From assembly GCA_025331435.1 (NCBI GenBank), contig JAIWNI010000003.1:434001-498000 (forward strand): a stretch of 64,000 nucleotides of DNA, read 5' to 3'. Within the stretch, counting starts at the first letter, position 1; every line of letters begins with the position of its first letter. This DNA is from Choanephora cucurbitarum. Lineage: Eukaryota > Mucoromycota > Mucoromycetes > Mucorales > Choanephoraceae. This document shows positions 35,539-47,283 of this stretch, in pieces. The notes beneath the pieces were generated by a model. The model did no database searches, was not told where the DNA came from, and saw only the letters and a program-made list of their open reading frames with translations. A program made the translations under genes and the position numbers.

Positions 35539-37172
35539 GTCTTAATGATTTAGATAGTATGTGCAGATAAGGAACGAAAAAAAAAAGAAAAGACAACTAG
35601 AGAACCATTGCTTTTTATAGATTTTTATTTCATTGTCTTTAAACAGCTGCAGACAAAGAAGACGCATTTAATTTAGTTTTAATGAAGCATTCAAATTATA
35701 TATGGCTAGAAATAAACAATGTGTACATAATGTTTTTTTTATTTCGTTATAGCATGTTTGCAATTAATCATTTTAATACAAGTTGCACAATGAATCAATG
35801 AATGTCGTCAACTGGCTGATGTGTAATTTATGATTATTAGAGTGCCTTCCTAAAACTAACAGAATATGGTAGGTGTATGCATTACTAAAGATGTATTGAT
35901 GCCAACTAAATAAGCTGTTTATGAAAGCTACCCTAGAATACTCTGATATGTATGATAGACTATACATTGCTATACTATGCATATAAACAAATGAACGGCT
36001 TCTAAGTGGTTTTATTTGGCTCTAGGCATTGAATTAAGCGCTTAAGTGAATCGGCATTTAAATCGATGTATCAAGTAGTCAAATCAAGCTGACAGTAGTC
36101 AATTGACCATTGTCAAAAACACATAGCAAATACCAAGAATTTTTCTTTCGTTCGCGATATCATGACTAAGTTTAAAGATTGTATGCAGCTCGATACTATA
36201 CAAACATGATACCATTAAAACACAGTAAAACTTCAAAACTAAACCTTATCATAGTTCTTTAAATAAAGACTTGAAAAGAAAGTTCAAAAACACTTTAAAT
36301 CAACATACAAATAGGTGGAAGGGTAAAATCCTCTACAATACTATACTTGCTGTCGAAAGAAATCTTCGAATGTTCAATCAAGCAGGCCTGAAGCTTAGAT
36401 TTATATTCTAGAAAGTAAAGGAGATATGTACTGTAGCTCAATAAAGTTAATTTGTTCATTTCACAAAACCAAATCAGTGGATGTTATCTTTCAACACAAA
36501 ACTAGACAATCGAGATACTAAGCATATAAAAAGAGAGCATCTTATAAATTCTTGTATAAACTGAACTCAATCCATGCATTCAATCAGTGCCTAAGGCGCA
36601 TCGAGTTGGCTAAAACCTATATTCTATTTTCACTGTCAATAGCTCTCTATAATCGCTTGATTGAGAGTTGTTTTTATTAAATGATGATATTCAGGAAACA
36701 AAGCTAACAAGAAAAGCTTTGTAAAATGAAGTTTAGGCGTCAGTAAATATGAAAAAAGAGCTGGCGCTGAGGTGAATATTGATTTTCAAAATAACTAGTC
36801 ATTAGTCTCTAGCTCAATTAATGTAAAGCACTGAAAAGCGAACAGTCTGATTAGAAAGATCACATACTTCCGCACATTTTAGACAATCCACGTATATGAT
36901 TTGCAAAGACAAACTTTCATTAGCATCTCTTTAAGGAAATTGAAATACTCAAAAAAGTTATAGTGTAAAAAAAGAGGCTGATATAGGATTAAATCACACG
37001 CTGTTATTGGTTGAGCTAAAAGAAAATTTTTCTCTCTCATACCTTATTGCCACAGTCTATCACGCAGCATGCCCAATTTTTATTTCCCGCTTAAGCAGGA
37101 TGAGTATAAAGTTAACAGACAGTTGTTTTTTTCTTTTTTGCTTTTCAACCTTTTTTATATTTACTAAACAAA
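35539..37172. other. 1.6-kb AT-rich intergenic region
   Basis: Between two divergent genes. No coding potential, repeat or RNA gene recognised; the last 130 bp form the T-rich promoter of the zinc-knuckle gene. Confidence 0.45.
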
Positions 37173-38225
37173 ATGTCTTTCCGTCAAGGTGGTGCCTGTT
37201 ACAAGTGTGGTGAACGTTAGTAAAAATACTCTTTTTTCTTCATTTTTTTTTTGGAAACACGGTTCTTCTTTATTTTATCCTACTACGTCTATAACGGACC
37301 CAAGTGGGATTGTCAGGCCATTTATGTGATTTACAGTTGACGCTCTAAAGAAATCTTTCTGTGTCAATCACATTTTTGAACCTGTTCTTGGCTTGGTTGT
37401 CTGAAGTTTACAATCGTTCTTTTTCTTGTTCGTCAATGGTTGACGACAACAAAGATGATTTTGTATTCTTTTATTGCGTAACAGTGTAATCAGGAAGGCC
37501 GTTCCAAATCATCTTCCTGTATCTTATTCTTTTTATTTATTTATATAGCCGGTCACCAAGCTAGAGACTGTACTAAGTCTGATTCTGTTTGGTAAGGATA
37601 TTGGAATGCATGAACAACAAAAACAAATCAAAGGGAAGAAAAAAAGTGCTTACGTAGATAAATATATAGTTACAACTGCCAACAAGAAGGCCATGTATCT
37701 AGAGACTGGTATGTATTTTTTGTGCTACCTGTATGTTAGAGTTTTCAATTGACTCCTTCTGCTAGTACTGAACCCCGTGCTGAAAAGCGTTGTTATCAAT
37801 GCAACCAATCAGGCCATTTGTCTCGCGACTGTCCTGATGCCTTCAACAGCGAAGGTCCTGCTTGTTACACTTGCGGTAAGTCCGGTCACAAATCTCGCGA
37901 TTGCTATGAAAGTGGCAATAGCCGTGGTGGATACGGTGGTGGCTCCAAGAGCTGTTACTCCTGTGGTGATTCTGGACATTTAAGTCGTGATTGTCCCTCT
38001 AACGGTGGTGGCAACAGCAGCTGGTCTTCCGGTCCCAAGTGTTATAACTGTGGCAACACTGGCCACATGTCAAGAGATTGCGATCAACCTGCCCAAGCCA
38101 AGTCATGTTACAAGTGTAACCAAGTTGGTCATTTTGTAAGTAAAAAGCATATGGTAAATAGAAAAACAATAACGACTGACACTCTATTTCTCTTTAAGGC
38201 TCGTGACTGTACATCCGAAGTTTAA
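37173..38225 (+). CDS. CNBP/Gis2-type protein with seven CCHC zinc knuckles
   Basis: Five exons (37173-37215, 37549-37591, 37670-37708, 37766-38135, 38199-38225) give 173 residues that are almost entirely seven C-x2-C-x4-H-x4-C knuckles: CYKCGEPGHQARDC, CYNCQQEGHVSRDC, CYQCNQSGHLSRDC, CYTCGKSGHKSRDC, CYSCGDSGHLSRDC, CYNCGNTGHMSRDC and CYKCNQVGHFARDC. Knuckles 1, 2, 3 and 7 are each completed only by splicing. Gly-rich linkers sit between 4 and 6. CNBP/Gis2/Byr3 proteins bind single-stranded nucleic acid and act in translation and stress granules. The first intron is 333 nt, far longer than others here, with a GTTAGT donor. Confidence 0.93.
37216..37548 (+). other. unusually long first intron of the zinc-knuckle gene
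   Basis: 333 nt, GTTAGT donor and TATATAG acceptor, against 48-75 nt for most introns in the window. It contains an imperfect hairpin near 37325-37370 (GTGAT and TTGAC arms facing GTCAATCAC) and a CTGA near 37402, but no convincing C/D or H/ACA snoRNA boxes. It may carry regulatory sequence. Confidence 0.5.
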
Positions 38226-38618
38226 GCCTTCTGTATCTATCTATATCTCTACAAGCTAGCTTAAATCTATAAATTGTATTTTCCTTTTTTTCAGCAAATC
38301 TCATTTTAGTCAAGTTTCGTTTTATTGCACATATTTATGAATAATTTACAGAAAGAAATGCTCAGAAAGTTTTAATAAAAAAAGAATAAGCAACATCGCT
38401 TTATATCTTTATTAAATTTGCACATGCGAGTTGTTGAACAAAATGTGTTGATACTTGGTGCTTCTAGCTGTACATCTAAGCTCATAAGTTTGGTATTCGC
38501 GTTCACAATGTTTTTGTTACACTTGCACTTCATCGGCTTTTAAACAAAACAGTGCCTTATCATTAAACGATATTGCACATTTCTGTTCTGCAAAAGCATT
38601 ACGACTAGGGCATTCAAA
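38226..38618. other. intergenic spacer
   Basis: 3' sequence of the zinc-knuckle gene and AT-rich DNA; nothing recognised. Confidence 0.4.
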
Positions 38619-39062
38619 ATGGAAAAGAGTGGTTGGTATCTATCTATTGCCATGATGATTATTCTTTGAATATGTCAATATGCATTGCTAGGTCGGCAGT
38701 ATCTGAAGATAAATTGCAACTTGAATTGATCAACATACTTGCTGATAAATCAAATATACCACTAGGCTCTTCCTTTTTATGAAGCCTGTCTGTAGTTAAC
38801 TGTCCGTCTTTTTTTTTTAGTTTATAAAGTACGCGCTATACAAGCTATAGATATGTCTATGAGCTGCTTTGTTCATGTGAAAGAGAATTACATACATGCT
38901 GATTTGGATATAAGAAATTTACAAGACTTTTATCTCAAGAATCTGTTATCAGAGAATGCTTATATATTGTGCTGGTTAGAAAAAATTAAGAGTGCCCAAA
39001 GTTTGAACGTTAGAACCTATGAAAGACTTGACTGTAAAGCATATAATATCATAGACGACTGA
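38619..39062 (+). pseudogene. orphan gene candidate, frame broken by one base
   Basis: ATG 38619 with a 56-nt intron (38636-38691) gives MEKSGWSAVSEDKLQLELIN and continues ILADKSNIPLGSSF to a TGA at 38780. A poly-T acceptor at 38820 then opens a final exon: YKVRAIQAIDMSMSCFVHV, ENYIHADLDIRNLQDFYL, ILCWLEKIKSAQSL, ending at 39062. A donor at 38788 would link the two, but the frame is off by one base, so the TGA is read. A one-base change in the T-run at 38773-38778 would explain it. It could be a real pseudogene, an assembly error or alternative splicing. No homologue recognised. Confidence 0.4.
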
Positions 39063-39137
39063 GATTAGCTATATCAAAATGTTTTTTTTTATCTTGGAGC
39101 CAACATGTTTGAGAAGGAGACTCTGCACCTAATTGAG

Positions 39138-39476
39138 TTAAGCTAAAGTCCATAATGTATGTTTCTTAAAAGCCATATAGTGCCAACTACGAAAACATAC
39201 AATGACAAAAACTTTTAACTGTCTCGAACAATAACTGAATTGGCTCAAGACAGGCTGGTTGTGTGAAAGAACAAATTCACCTTTCAACCTTAGGTACGAA
39301 AGAAGGCTTTCCGGAAAGACCATCGAGTTGAGGTTAATGTTAGAAGAAACAACAAGGCACATGTTGTCTTGAGCATGAATCAGCTCAAAAATGGCCATGT
39401 ATGTTAGCTTATTATCTCTTTCACTCAACTCTGTAAGCAAAATACAGTATGTATCATGAACTAGTGCTGATAGCAA
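39138..39476 (-). CDS. doubtful orphan ORF, convergent with the previous one
   Basis: Open frame of 112 codons with protein-like composition (LTELSERDNKLTYMAIFELI, VVSSNINLNSMVFPESLL). An AG-ending pyrimidine stretch inside the frame suggests it may be the last exon of a longer gene. No family recognised and no strong promoter seen. Its reality needs transcript support. Confidence 0.28.
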   Translation of the reverse strand: MLSALVHDTYCILLTELSERDNKLTYMAIFELIHAQDNMCLVVSSNINLNSMVFPESLLSYLRLKGEFVLSHNQPVLSQFSYCSRQLKVFVIVCFRSWHYMAFKKHTLWTLA

Positions 39477-39827
39477 TATCTAAGGCAATATTATAACATC
39501 AATAAAAGATAGACCTACCACGCCGTGTATTTCCTGGAAGAATAAAAGTAAAACAAGAGACTCAAGAAACCATCATGCAAGGTGAAATGACTGTGTCAAG
39601 TTAAGGACTATAAAATGGCTATACTGAATAACAGTGAAAGGCGCCCTGTAAACGTCATCATAATCACATATTCGTTCTCAGTCCTGCCTGATGGATTAGA
39701 AACGATTACTATTGGACAGGGCCTTTGGATTTTTTTTTAGTGGTGGGCACCCCGTAAATGCGAGGTATTACCCTCTGACAATCACACTTTTTTTTTTCTT
39801 TTAATCCCATATTCTACTTAATTCAAT
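39477..39827. other. promoter of the ATP synthase epsilon gene
   Basis: 350 bp with T-rich tracts at 39729-39739 and 39788-39801 before the start codon. No other gene. Confidence 0.4.
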
Positions 39828-40133
39828 ATGTCTGCCTGGAAAGCTGCCGGTATCACGTACGTACCTCTCATTGACTTGATTCATCTCAACTGACATACTG
39901 ATGTCGTTTATAGCTACCTCCAATACGCCTCCATCTGTGCCCGCGCTGTCCGCAACTCTTTGAAGGACGAAGTTCGCGCCCCTGCTCTCCGTCGTGAAGC
40001 CAACAACCTCAAGTTCGCCAAGTGGGAAAACGGTGTTCAAAAGGAACAAGTAAGTCATTTTCTTTTATGAGCAAGTGGCTTATACTGACTATACGTTTTT
40101 GAATAGAAATTTGTTGTCCCTAAGGCCAACTAA
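39828..40133 (+). CDS. ATP15: mitochondrial ATP synthase subunit epsilon
   Basis: Three exons (39828-39856, 39914-40049, 40107-40133) give 63 residues, the normal size. The protein begins SAWKAAGITYLQYASICARA and continues VRNSLKDEVRAPALRR, close to the Atp15 consensus. It is the smallest stalk subunit of F1, stabilising the gamma/delta/epsilon rotor in the mitochondrial matrix. No cleavable presequence, as in other Atp15 proteins. The coding sequence is visibly richer in C-ending codons (GCC, CGC, CTC) than its neighbours, consistent with high expression. AATAAA at 40150. Convergent with REV3, 95 bp between stops. Confidence 0.93.
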
Positions 40134-40228
40134 GTTGTGTAATAGTTCGAATAAATCACTTTCTTTCTGTGTGTATATGAAGAATGGACAAGAGCGTCTA
40201 TTTTTATTGTTTGTTTACTTTTTGTTTC

Positions 40229-43200
40229 TTACACTCGAGAAGCACCAAAGTCGTTTATCAGGTCATCATAGCACAGCGCCGTATTGACATCTTCTTTGGC
40301 TTTGAGCCTTTGATAATACACTGGACAATCAAGTGAATGACATAGCGAATCTGCAATGATATTGGTAGTATTGGACATCATGGCAACAGGCGTAGGTATT
40401 TTGGTACAGCGTTCGCATGTCTGTAATATGTTCTTGAACTTTGTCTGTGCGGCATGCTGTCTAGATGAAAGGGTGTATATGACTTTAATAGGATCTTGCT
40501 GACACACTGCACAAATTGCTATACGATACAGCATAAGACGATGATATCATGAGTTAACTTTTCCTTAGACTTACATTGATCTGTCTTTTGTTGGCAGATA
40601 AGACAATACGAGCTACTGTAGTACTGGTCAATGCGAGTAAGGCTTTTAAGGGGGGGTTGGGCTGATCTCAGCATGGCTGCCTTTTGCGAGCGTGGCATGG
40701 ATTCATACCATGACAAGACATCTAACAACATATCAGTATAGTTGCACAATTGACTTTATGTATTTTCACAAACTTGCCTACACCCATTAGATTGAATATA
40801 CGTGCAAGTGGGGGTATAATTTGCTTTCGGATGTAATACTCAGCATCTAGTCTCAAGGAGCTAAATAATTGATTGATTGATTTGAGAACAAAACCATCTT
40901 ATGACATCTAGATCTTACCTATCCGTAAGTGCTTCTTCGGGTCGAACCACTTTATCCTTTAGTCGGGCGTTTGGGCCGCGATAGACGACTACATAAGGTA
41001 CTCGCTCTCCATATTGGGGCTCTGCTCTTGTATCTGAATCTATTTGCGCCTGCGCAATAACTGCACCATTAGGTCCACCTCTGGCCGAATAAGTGCCCAT
41101 CCTGACTTCTTTAGCAATAATGAAATCTTGTAATGAAACTCGATTAGAAAGTATTTTCGTCCATTGTCTGCATAAATATTCTTTCAATTCAGACATATCT
41201 TGGGTTCGAAACAAGATCCTTGAAAAAGACTGCTGTCAACTATACATGTAATACATTGATACGTATATATATATATAATTACTTGAGACTAGATTCCAAT
41301 ATCTTTTGTGTCGCGGCTGTGCCGTCTCTCCTGACGGTTTCTATACCTTTAGCTTCGAAAACAGCTGTTGCATCATTCTCATTTTCATACTTGAATCCAA
41401 CATAACGTTTCTTAGCCAAAAGGACGGAAGGGTGGTAAATCTTTTCAAATTTCAGCTTGACAGGTGCAGGGTTTAATCGAGTTACTGTCTCAGCAATTTC
41501 ACGTCCTAGTCGAAAAGCTTCTTCTTTTGTCTTTCCTGGGAAATACACAAACATACTATCAGTATCACCATATACTACACGAGCACCCCATTTTTTCGTT
41601 TCGTTGACTAATCGAATGGCCTATGAAATGATGTAAGCTTGAGATGATCCATAAGAAATTATTCCAGTTACCTTTTCTAGTGTTTCTCGTCCTGTAGATA
41701 CAATACTATCTGCAATTTCTACAGACGGCATTCTTCCTGAATAGGACGCAGACGTATATCCGTATGTCACATTAGCTAATAATTTCAGTGATAATTGCTT
41801 TGCGTCCAGCATTCTCAACAAGCCCTATTGGGATACAAATAAATGAGTTTACACATGATGTTATACAGGAAAAAATCAGGTTCTTTACAGAATCGTCTTT
41901 GTAATCCTTCATGGCTTTCTTCACCATAGCTCTTGTATCTAGTAATTCGTTCAACATTTTTGCTAACAGACTTTTTCGAATTTCAGGCTTTACAAACATC
42001 ACACCATTAGGTGATACTACAAGAAAGAAGCAAATGAAGAGAGAAAGTGATTAGATTTTCAACAGTTGATTGAGAACCTGTAACTTACTGTTGACAAAGT
42101 CTTTCAGCTTATCTAGCAAACCATCCTGTAATTCAAATTCATCAAGCACACCAAATCGACTATCTTCTCCAGGACTACGAATTCGACCTAAGCAGGTAGA
42201 ATAACTAAATGAACAAGACAATGAGAACAAGGTATGTAAAACGTTTTCAAAAGAACATACCAATAATTATAAGCGATCATGATGGAAGGATACAAACTTT
42301 GGAAATCAAGAACAGCCATTGGGCTACTATAAAATTGGGAAACAGGCTCCATGACTAGTGGTAGAACTTCAAGTGACCTTTGAGATGCAACCTAACACAG
42401 CAGTATTAGCAAAAATGTGATGAAATCTGACTTGTCAAACTAAACCTGTGCTCGACTAGGCGAAATTAACATGAAGTTCTCTGGTTTAGCGATTCGAAAC
42501 ATAACAGACTCCACATTGTACTGTGAACCCCGTGTCATGACTGCATAAAAGTCAATGCCATAAACACGAGCTGACTCACACATACGGCTGATAACTTGAG
42601 AGGCTTCCAATATTTCTAGATTAAGCTGAATTCGCCTCATGTAATGTTTAAAGAGACGATACTTGAGTATGGCGGGACCTTTGTTATACCAACTTGTAAG
42701 TGTAGCATAAGAATAGTGAGGCACTCTATTGTTTTCCCCATAAAGTTACAGATTAGATGTGATATAATTTTCATTCACAAAAAGAAATACCTGTAATGCA
42801 GTAGATGATAGGCCACATTTTCAAGTGTATAGCTTGTCAAAGTTAGCTCATTACGCATCAATCTCCATATGTTTAACATATGTCGACCAACGATTCGATA
42901 GCTGGATGCCTTTTTGTATCCCCATTGATCTTTTTGAATGTATTCAGTGGTTGCAATGGCTCTTGAAAGTTCATCTACTAAGTGATACCCTATAACACAG
43001 ATAAATACAAAAATCAGACAATATGACTTGTCTAGTTTAAACTACAACACTAACCCAGTTGTGCTCCTCTTTCGATTAAGTAACCCCAAGAAGCACTTTG
43101 TGTTTCATAACCAACTAACATCTCGGGATCATAGTATCTTATCTTTTCAATCAACAAGTCAAACAGTTGCTCTTCTGTCTCAGCATAGTCAACATGGAGT

Positions 43201-46200
43201 CCTGAATCAAAATGAATTAGTTTGTGCACGACTCATTATCATAAACACAGTATATTTGCGATAATCATTCAAGCCGATACGAGAGACATCTAAATTGTTC
43301 ATGACAATAGCGCCTACATAATATTCTTCTCTATACCCATTGGATCTGATATATTGATCTTTTGTCTGTAAGCACCAAAATACAATCGAGACAGGGTCAT
43401 GTTCTGGATTAGGTAATAACTGCTCTCTCGTATTAACTTGACAACAACGATTAAAAAAAACAATAATAAACAGAGACAGGTACTCATACACCTACCATGT
43501 AACTCGACACTGAAAAAGTCGATATGATCTCGTACTTGCTTAACTTTTGCTGCAGGTTTTGTCGCACTCAACTTGAAATTAAAGATGTTGTCATATGTAG
43601 GGCAGTCCAGCTAAAAGAAAAAAAAATGATTAGAGTTATTTCAATACTCAAGATGGATACGCATTAGCTTACCTGAGTCTCTGCATCATGTACAGCATCA
43701 TCCATTTCTTTCTTTTTCTCTTTCTCTTTAGCCTTGGCCCATGCTTTGATTTCCTTAGTTGAAGGAGGTCCTTTGATGGGAATCCAGCTGCGAATACTTG
43801 TCTTTTGAGTGAAATCTGTTTGATGAGTGTAGACTGTCTTAAATTCTCGCAAAGAACTAAGGTCTGAGGTAGGTAGTCTAAATTCTTTCCCTTCAAAGAC
43901 AAAGGGGAACTGTGGCTGGTCTGAGGCTTTACTGAAAAAAGGCTCTTTATATACAACTTTCTGTTGTTCCGACTGTGAGATCTTTGGTGGAGGGTGATTA
44001 TAGATGAATTCTTTGATAGTATCGCTTTCGTTTTGCGATGGAGAAGAAAAATCAAGATGACTTTCCGCTTGGGCTACTACCTTACTTGGTTCAGCAGCAG
44101 TAGTAATGTCTTCATGAGGGATAGAATAATCGATACTAAAGAAATCCTCATCGTTGCCAAGAAAGTCGTCCTGAGAGGGCTGCGTACTTTCGATGGCTAG
44201 TGCAGCAGTATCTTTAGATGTTGGTTTATCTTTTTCTATAGAAGCAGGTTGAATGTCTTCTACAGAATCTAGGTGAGTGCTTTCTATGGGAATTGGTTGG
44301 GCCTTTTCTGTAGCAGCCGTAGGATTTTCTTCAACAACCTCCATAGCTTCACTTTCTTTTTCGTTGACTTCTTCGGGAGTATAGATATTTAGTTGAGTTG
44401 TTGGTTGTTTTTGCTCTTTTCTTGCAGGAGATAAAGCCTCTAGTGGTGTATCAATGGCAACAATGGCTTCCGGTATCGCTTTAGCTATTTTCTCTGTTGG
44501 TTTAGAAGACTGTGGTTTATCTGCTTCAGACAAATCCAGTTTGATTGAGGGATTAGGTGGTTTGAATGAATTTTGAGAAGGTTGCTTCTCAGACGATTCA
44601 ATCTGTATCTGGCTTGAGGCAGTTCGTTTTCTCTTTCGTCTTAAAGGAATCAAGACGGAAACTTTTTGAAATAGAGGATGATCTTCATCTTTGTTCCATT
44701 TAGGCTCTGTTTTGGGTGCTTCAGCTTGATTCGGCTTGCCTTCTAGCATATTGACTTTATTTGTTTTGATTTCAGGCTGTTTGGCCACAGGCTTCTTCAC
44801 ATTAGGTTCTGGGGTCTTGGCCTTCTTGACCTTTGCCTGGTCTGAGTGTGATTCAGGTTTGGTTTCACTTGGTGTATTGGTAACCTTGCTTGATTTACTT
44901 TCCTTTATCTGGATGACCGGTCTTTTGATTTGACTCATTAAATGAGAAGTACGGGAATCGTGAGAATTAGTATGAGCTTGTTTCGCTTTCATAGCTGCTT
45001 CTTTTTGCTTTAATCTCATCTTTCTTAAGGCCTTCTTTTCTAATTCCCATTTTTCTGTTGCTGATTGCACCTTTCTTTTGTGTTCATCTTTGGTATCTTT
45101 ACTTCCGTCCAGTTGATCTATATCTCTTCTGAGACGCGATTTTGCCATTCGTGACCTATGCATAAGAATATTACAAGATAAGTCTCTTTTTTTTTTTGAG
45201 AAGGGAAGCTTTATCAAAACAACATACATGGAAACAGGTGGGACATCACTAATGGCAAAAGGTTTATTTTCCATTTCAGTTTCTTCCATTATATCAGAAA
45301 TGCTTCTTTTTCGAACTGAAGGAGAAGCCTGCAAGATAGAATCTACTTTTCTGTCTTCGGCCAAAAAGTCTAGTTTTCTCGGTTGATATTTGGCTGTGGT
45401 CTCTAATTGTTGTTGTTCATACTCAATAGTCAAAGTATTAGATGAATCTTTGTTATCTTTTTCTGTGGTTTTGAGCCAGTCAATGATATCATGATCACTT
45501 AGGGAATGATCTATACTGAAGTAATCTTCATCATCTTGCTGTTCTTCTTTTTGCCTTGGTTGTTGTTGCTCAGCTTCAAACAGCTCACTGTCTTCTTCCC
45601 CCTCTGGTTCATTGTAGTGTGTTTCTTGACTAGCAGCTTCACTTATAAAGGAATTCAATAAATCAGCGTCTAGTTGTGAAGGTAAATCCCATGTCTTGTA
45701 TCGGGTTGGTGTAGCTGATACAATGAATTGGCTTGAGGTAGGTGAAGGTGATGTAAATCGTAGTGGTGTGATAGGATCTGTCTTGGATAGATTAGGTTCA
45801 TCCCGCATCTGAACAAAGGCATAGTACTCCTCAGGATATAAAGCTTCCACTGATTCAAATGCTGTCATGACACTTAATAGAGTTGATGCTCTCTCAGGTT
45901 GATGTGATCGATTTTCGTTTGAAAACAATATCATTTTGTTTAGCAATCTACGTAGGCTGGGCTCAGCTAGCCATGGCTCTTTTGGCTCGCGTTGCTCAGT
46001 CTGACTGACTTTTAGTTTGGGCTCTTTGATACCTCGAGATTTCTGCCGACTAGCTTCATCTTTCCAAATGCTTTCTAATGACTTCACAAGAGTCGCATTA
46101 TCTTTAGACGCTTTAGCCTGAAACTGCCTCTCTTCTTCCAGATCAACATGGATGCTTCTTTCCTGTAAATCATGTCGGTTGAGAATAGACATTCCAGTCA

Positions 46201-47026
46201 CATCCAATTCTAATTCACAATAGCTTTCTCGAGGAGTGACATCTGACTGTAATTCAACGGGAATGGTCTTTGATGTATAGACCGTATAATCGGTGTCTAC
46301 AAATAAGTGCGACATGCTGTGTGTAGATGAAGTTTGAGACACATGTAAATTGGCCTTTGGTTCCTCTAATAGAGGCAATCGAAAGCGAATACCGAATGTC
46401 CTTGACAGTTCATCTGTCCCATGTGTATCGTCAATATGAATCCAGTCCATTCCATATAGATTGTAATCCATCAGAAACTGTAACTCAAAGTTCAAGTGAG
46501 CCTCAAAGGGTTGAAAGGATGTGTTCATGATAGCGCCTGTCTGCAAGATGTTCAACATTGCTTGCTTTTCTTGTGGATCAGTCAAATAGATTTTGAGAAA
46601 TGGCTGATAACCAACATGATAGCCATAGAATGGGACGCCTTTCACTAACACGATTGCAGCAATATGCTGATCTTTCACTGTATTTGGCTTGGCTAGATTC
46701 ATGGCTTCATTCAGACTCGTACCAAATTGGAAGATTTCCTTTTCAATATCGCAATCCAATGGTACTGAGAATGGAACATAAAAATAAGAATACACCTTTT
46801 TTCTTTATTTTTTAGAGCTATTGAATGAAAAGAAAATGATCGTGTCGGTTTTTCTTACCTGATGCACATGAAGGCACACTTTTTGACCTGCTCTAGTAGA
46901 CCCAAATATACGAACGATAGGCACTTTATTGAGTCTCTTCTTGCAAAAAGGAGAATAAGACCGATCCAAAGGACCAGGCTTTGCCATGTAGTGATCCAAG
47001 TGAGCGATCCTAATGGAGATGGTCAT
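40229..47026 (-). CDS. REV3: DNA polymerase zeta catalytic subunit
   Basis: Translesion polymerase extending from damaged or mismatched primer ends. At least fifteen exons, roughly 1,900-2,000 residues. Exon 1 (47026-46859) has VPIVRIFGSTRAGQKVCLHV, then after a 63-nt intron YSYFYVPF and GVPFYGYH, QTGAIMNTSFQPFEAH, the Rev3 N-terminal signature. A poorly conserved low-complexity region of about 750 residues follows (two acidic EDYFSID/EDFFSID repeats, Lys- and Pro-rich stretches). Family B polymerase motifs are intact: A (LDFQSLYPSIMIAYNY), B (LLANVTYGYTSASYSGRMP), C (YGDTDSMFVYFP). The C-terminus carries the two Cys clusters (CLICQQ and CAVCQQ; CERC and LDCPVYY) that bind zinc and 4Fe-4S. 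Exon junctions from 43.0 to 43.3 kb are the least certain. Convergent with ATP15. Confidence 0.95.
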
Positions 47027-47283
47027 TCGATTTATGCAACAACGTAAAAGAAAAAAGAAAAAGTCAACTGCGCGTTTTTGACGTTTTTTTTTTATCAAAA
47101 CTGAGTTTAGTTCATGCAAAATGTAGACGTGTCACAAAATATGTTTGTGCATAAACATCATTGCAAAATACGATTAAATAGAGCCTTCTTAAACACTCAT
47201 TCTTTATATGAACTGATAAAGCGATACACGCTCTTCAAACAGGATAGTGTTTATTCAAGAAAGTCGTTTTTTGACTTTATGAT

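Noticed and set aside
41205..41222. GGTTCGAAAC resembling a B box
   Set aside because: It lies inside a REV3 exon (start of the RILFRTQDM segment) and no tRNA structure surrounds it.
43994..44933. Plus-strand ORFs opposite REV3
   Set aside because: They lie in the low-complexity region of REV3 and are shadows of it.
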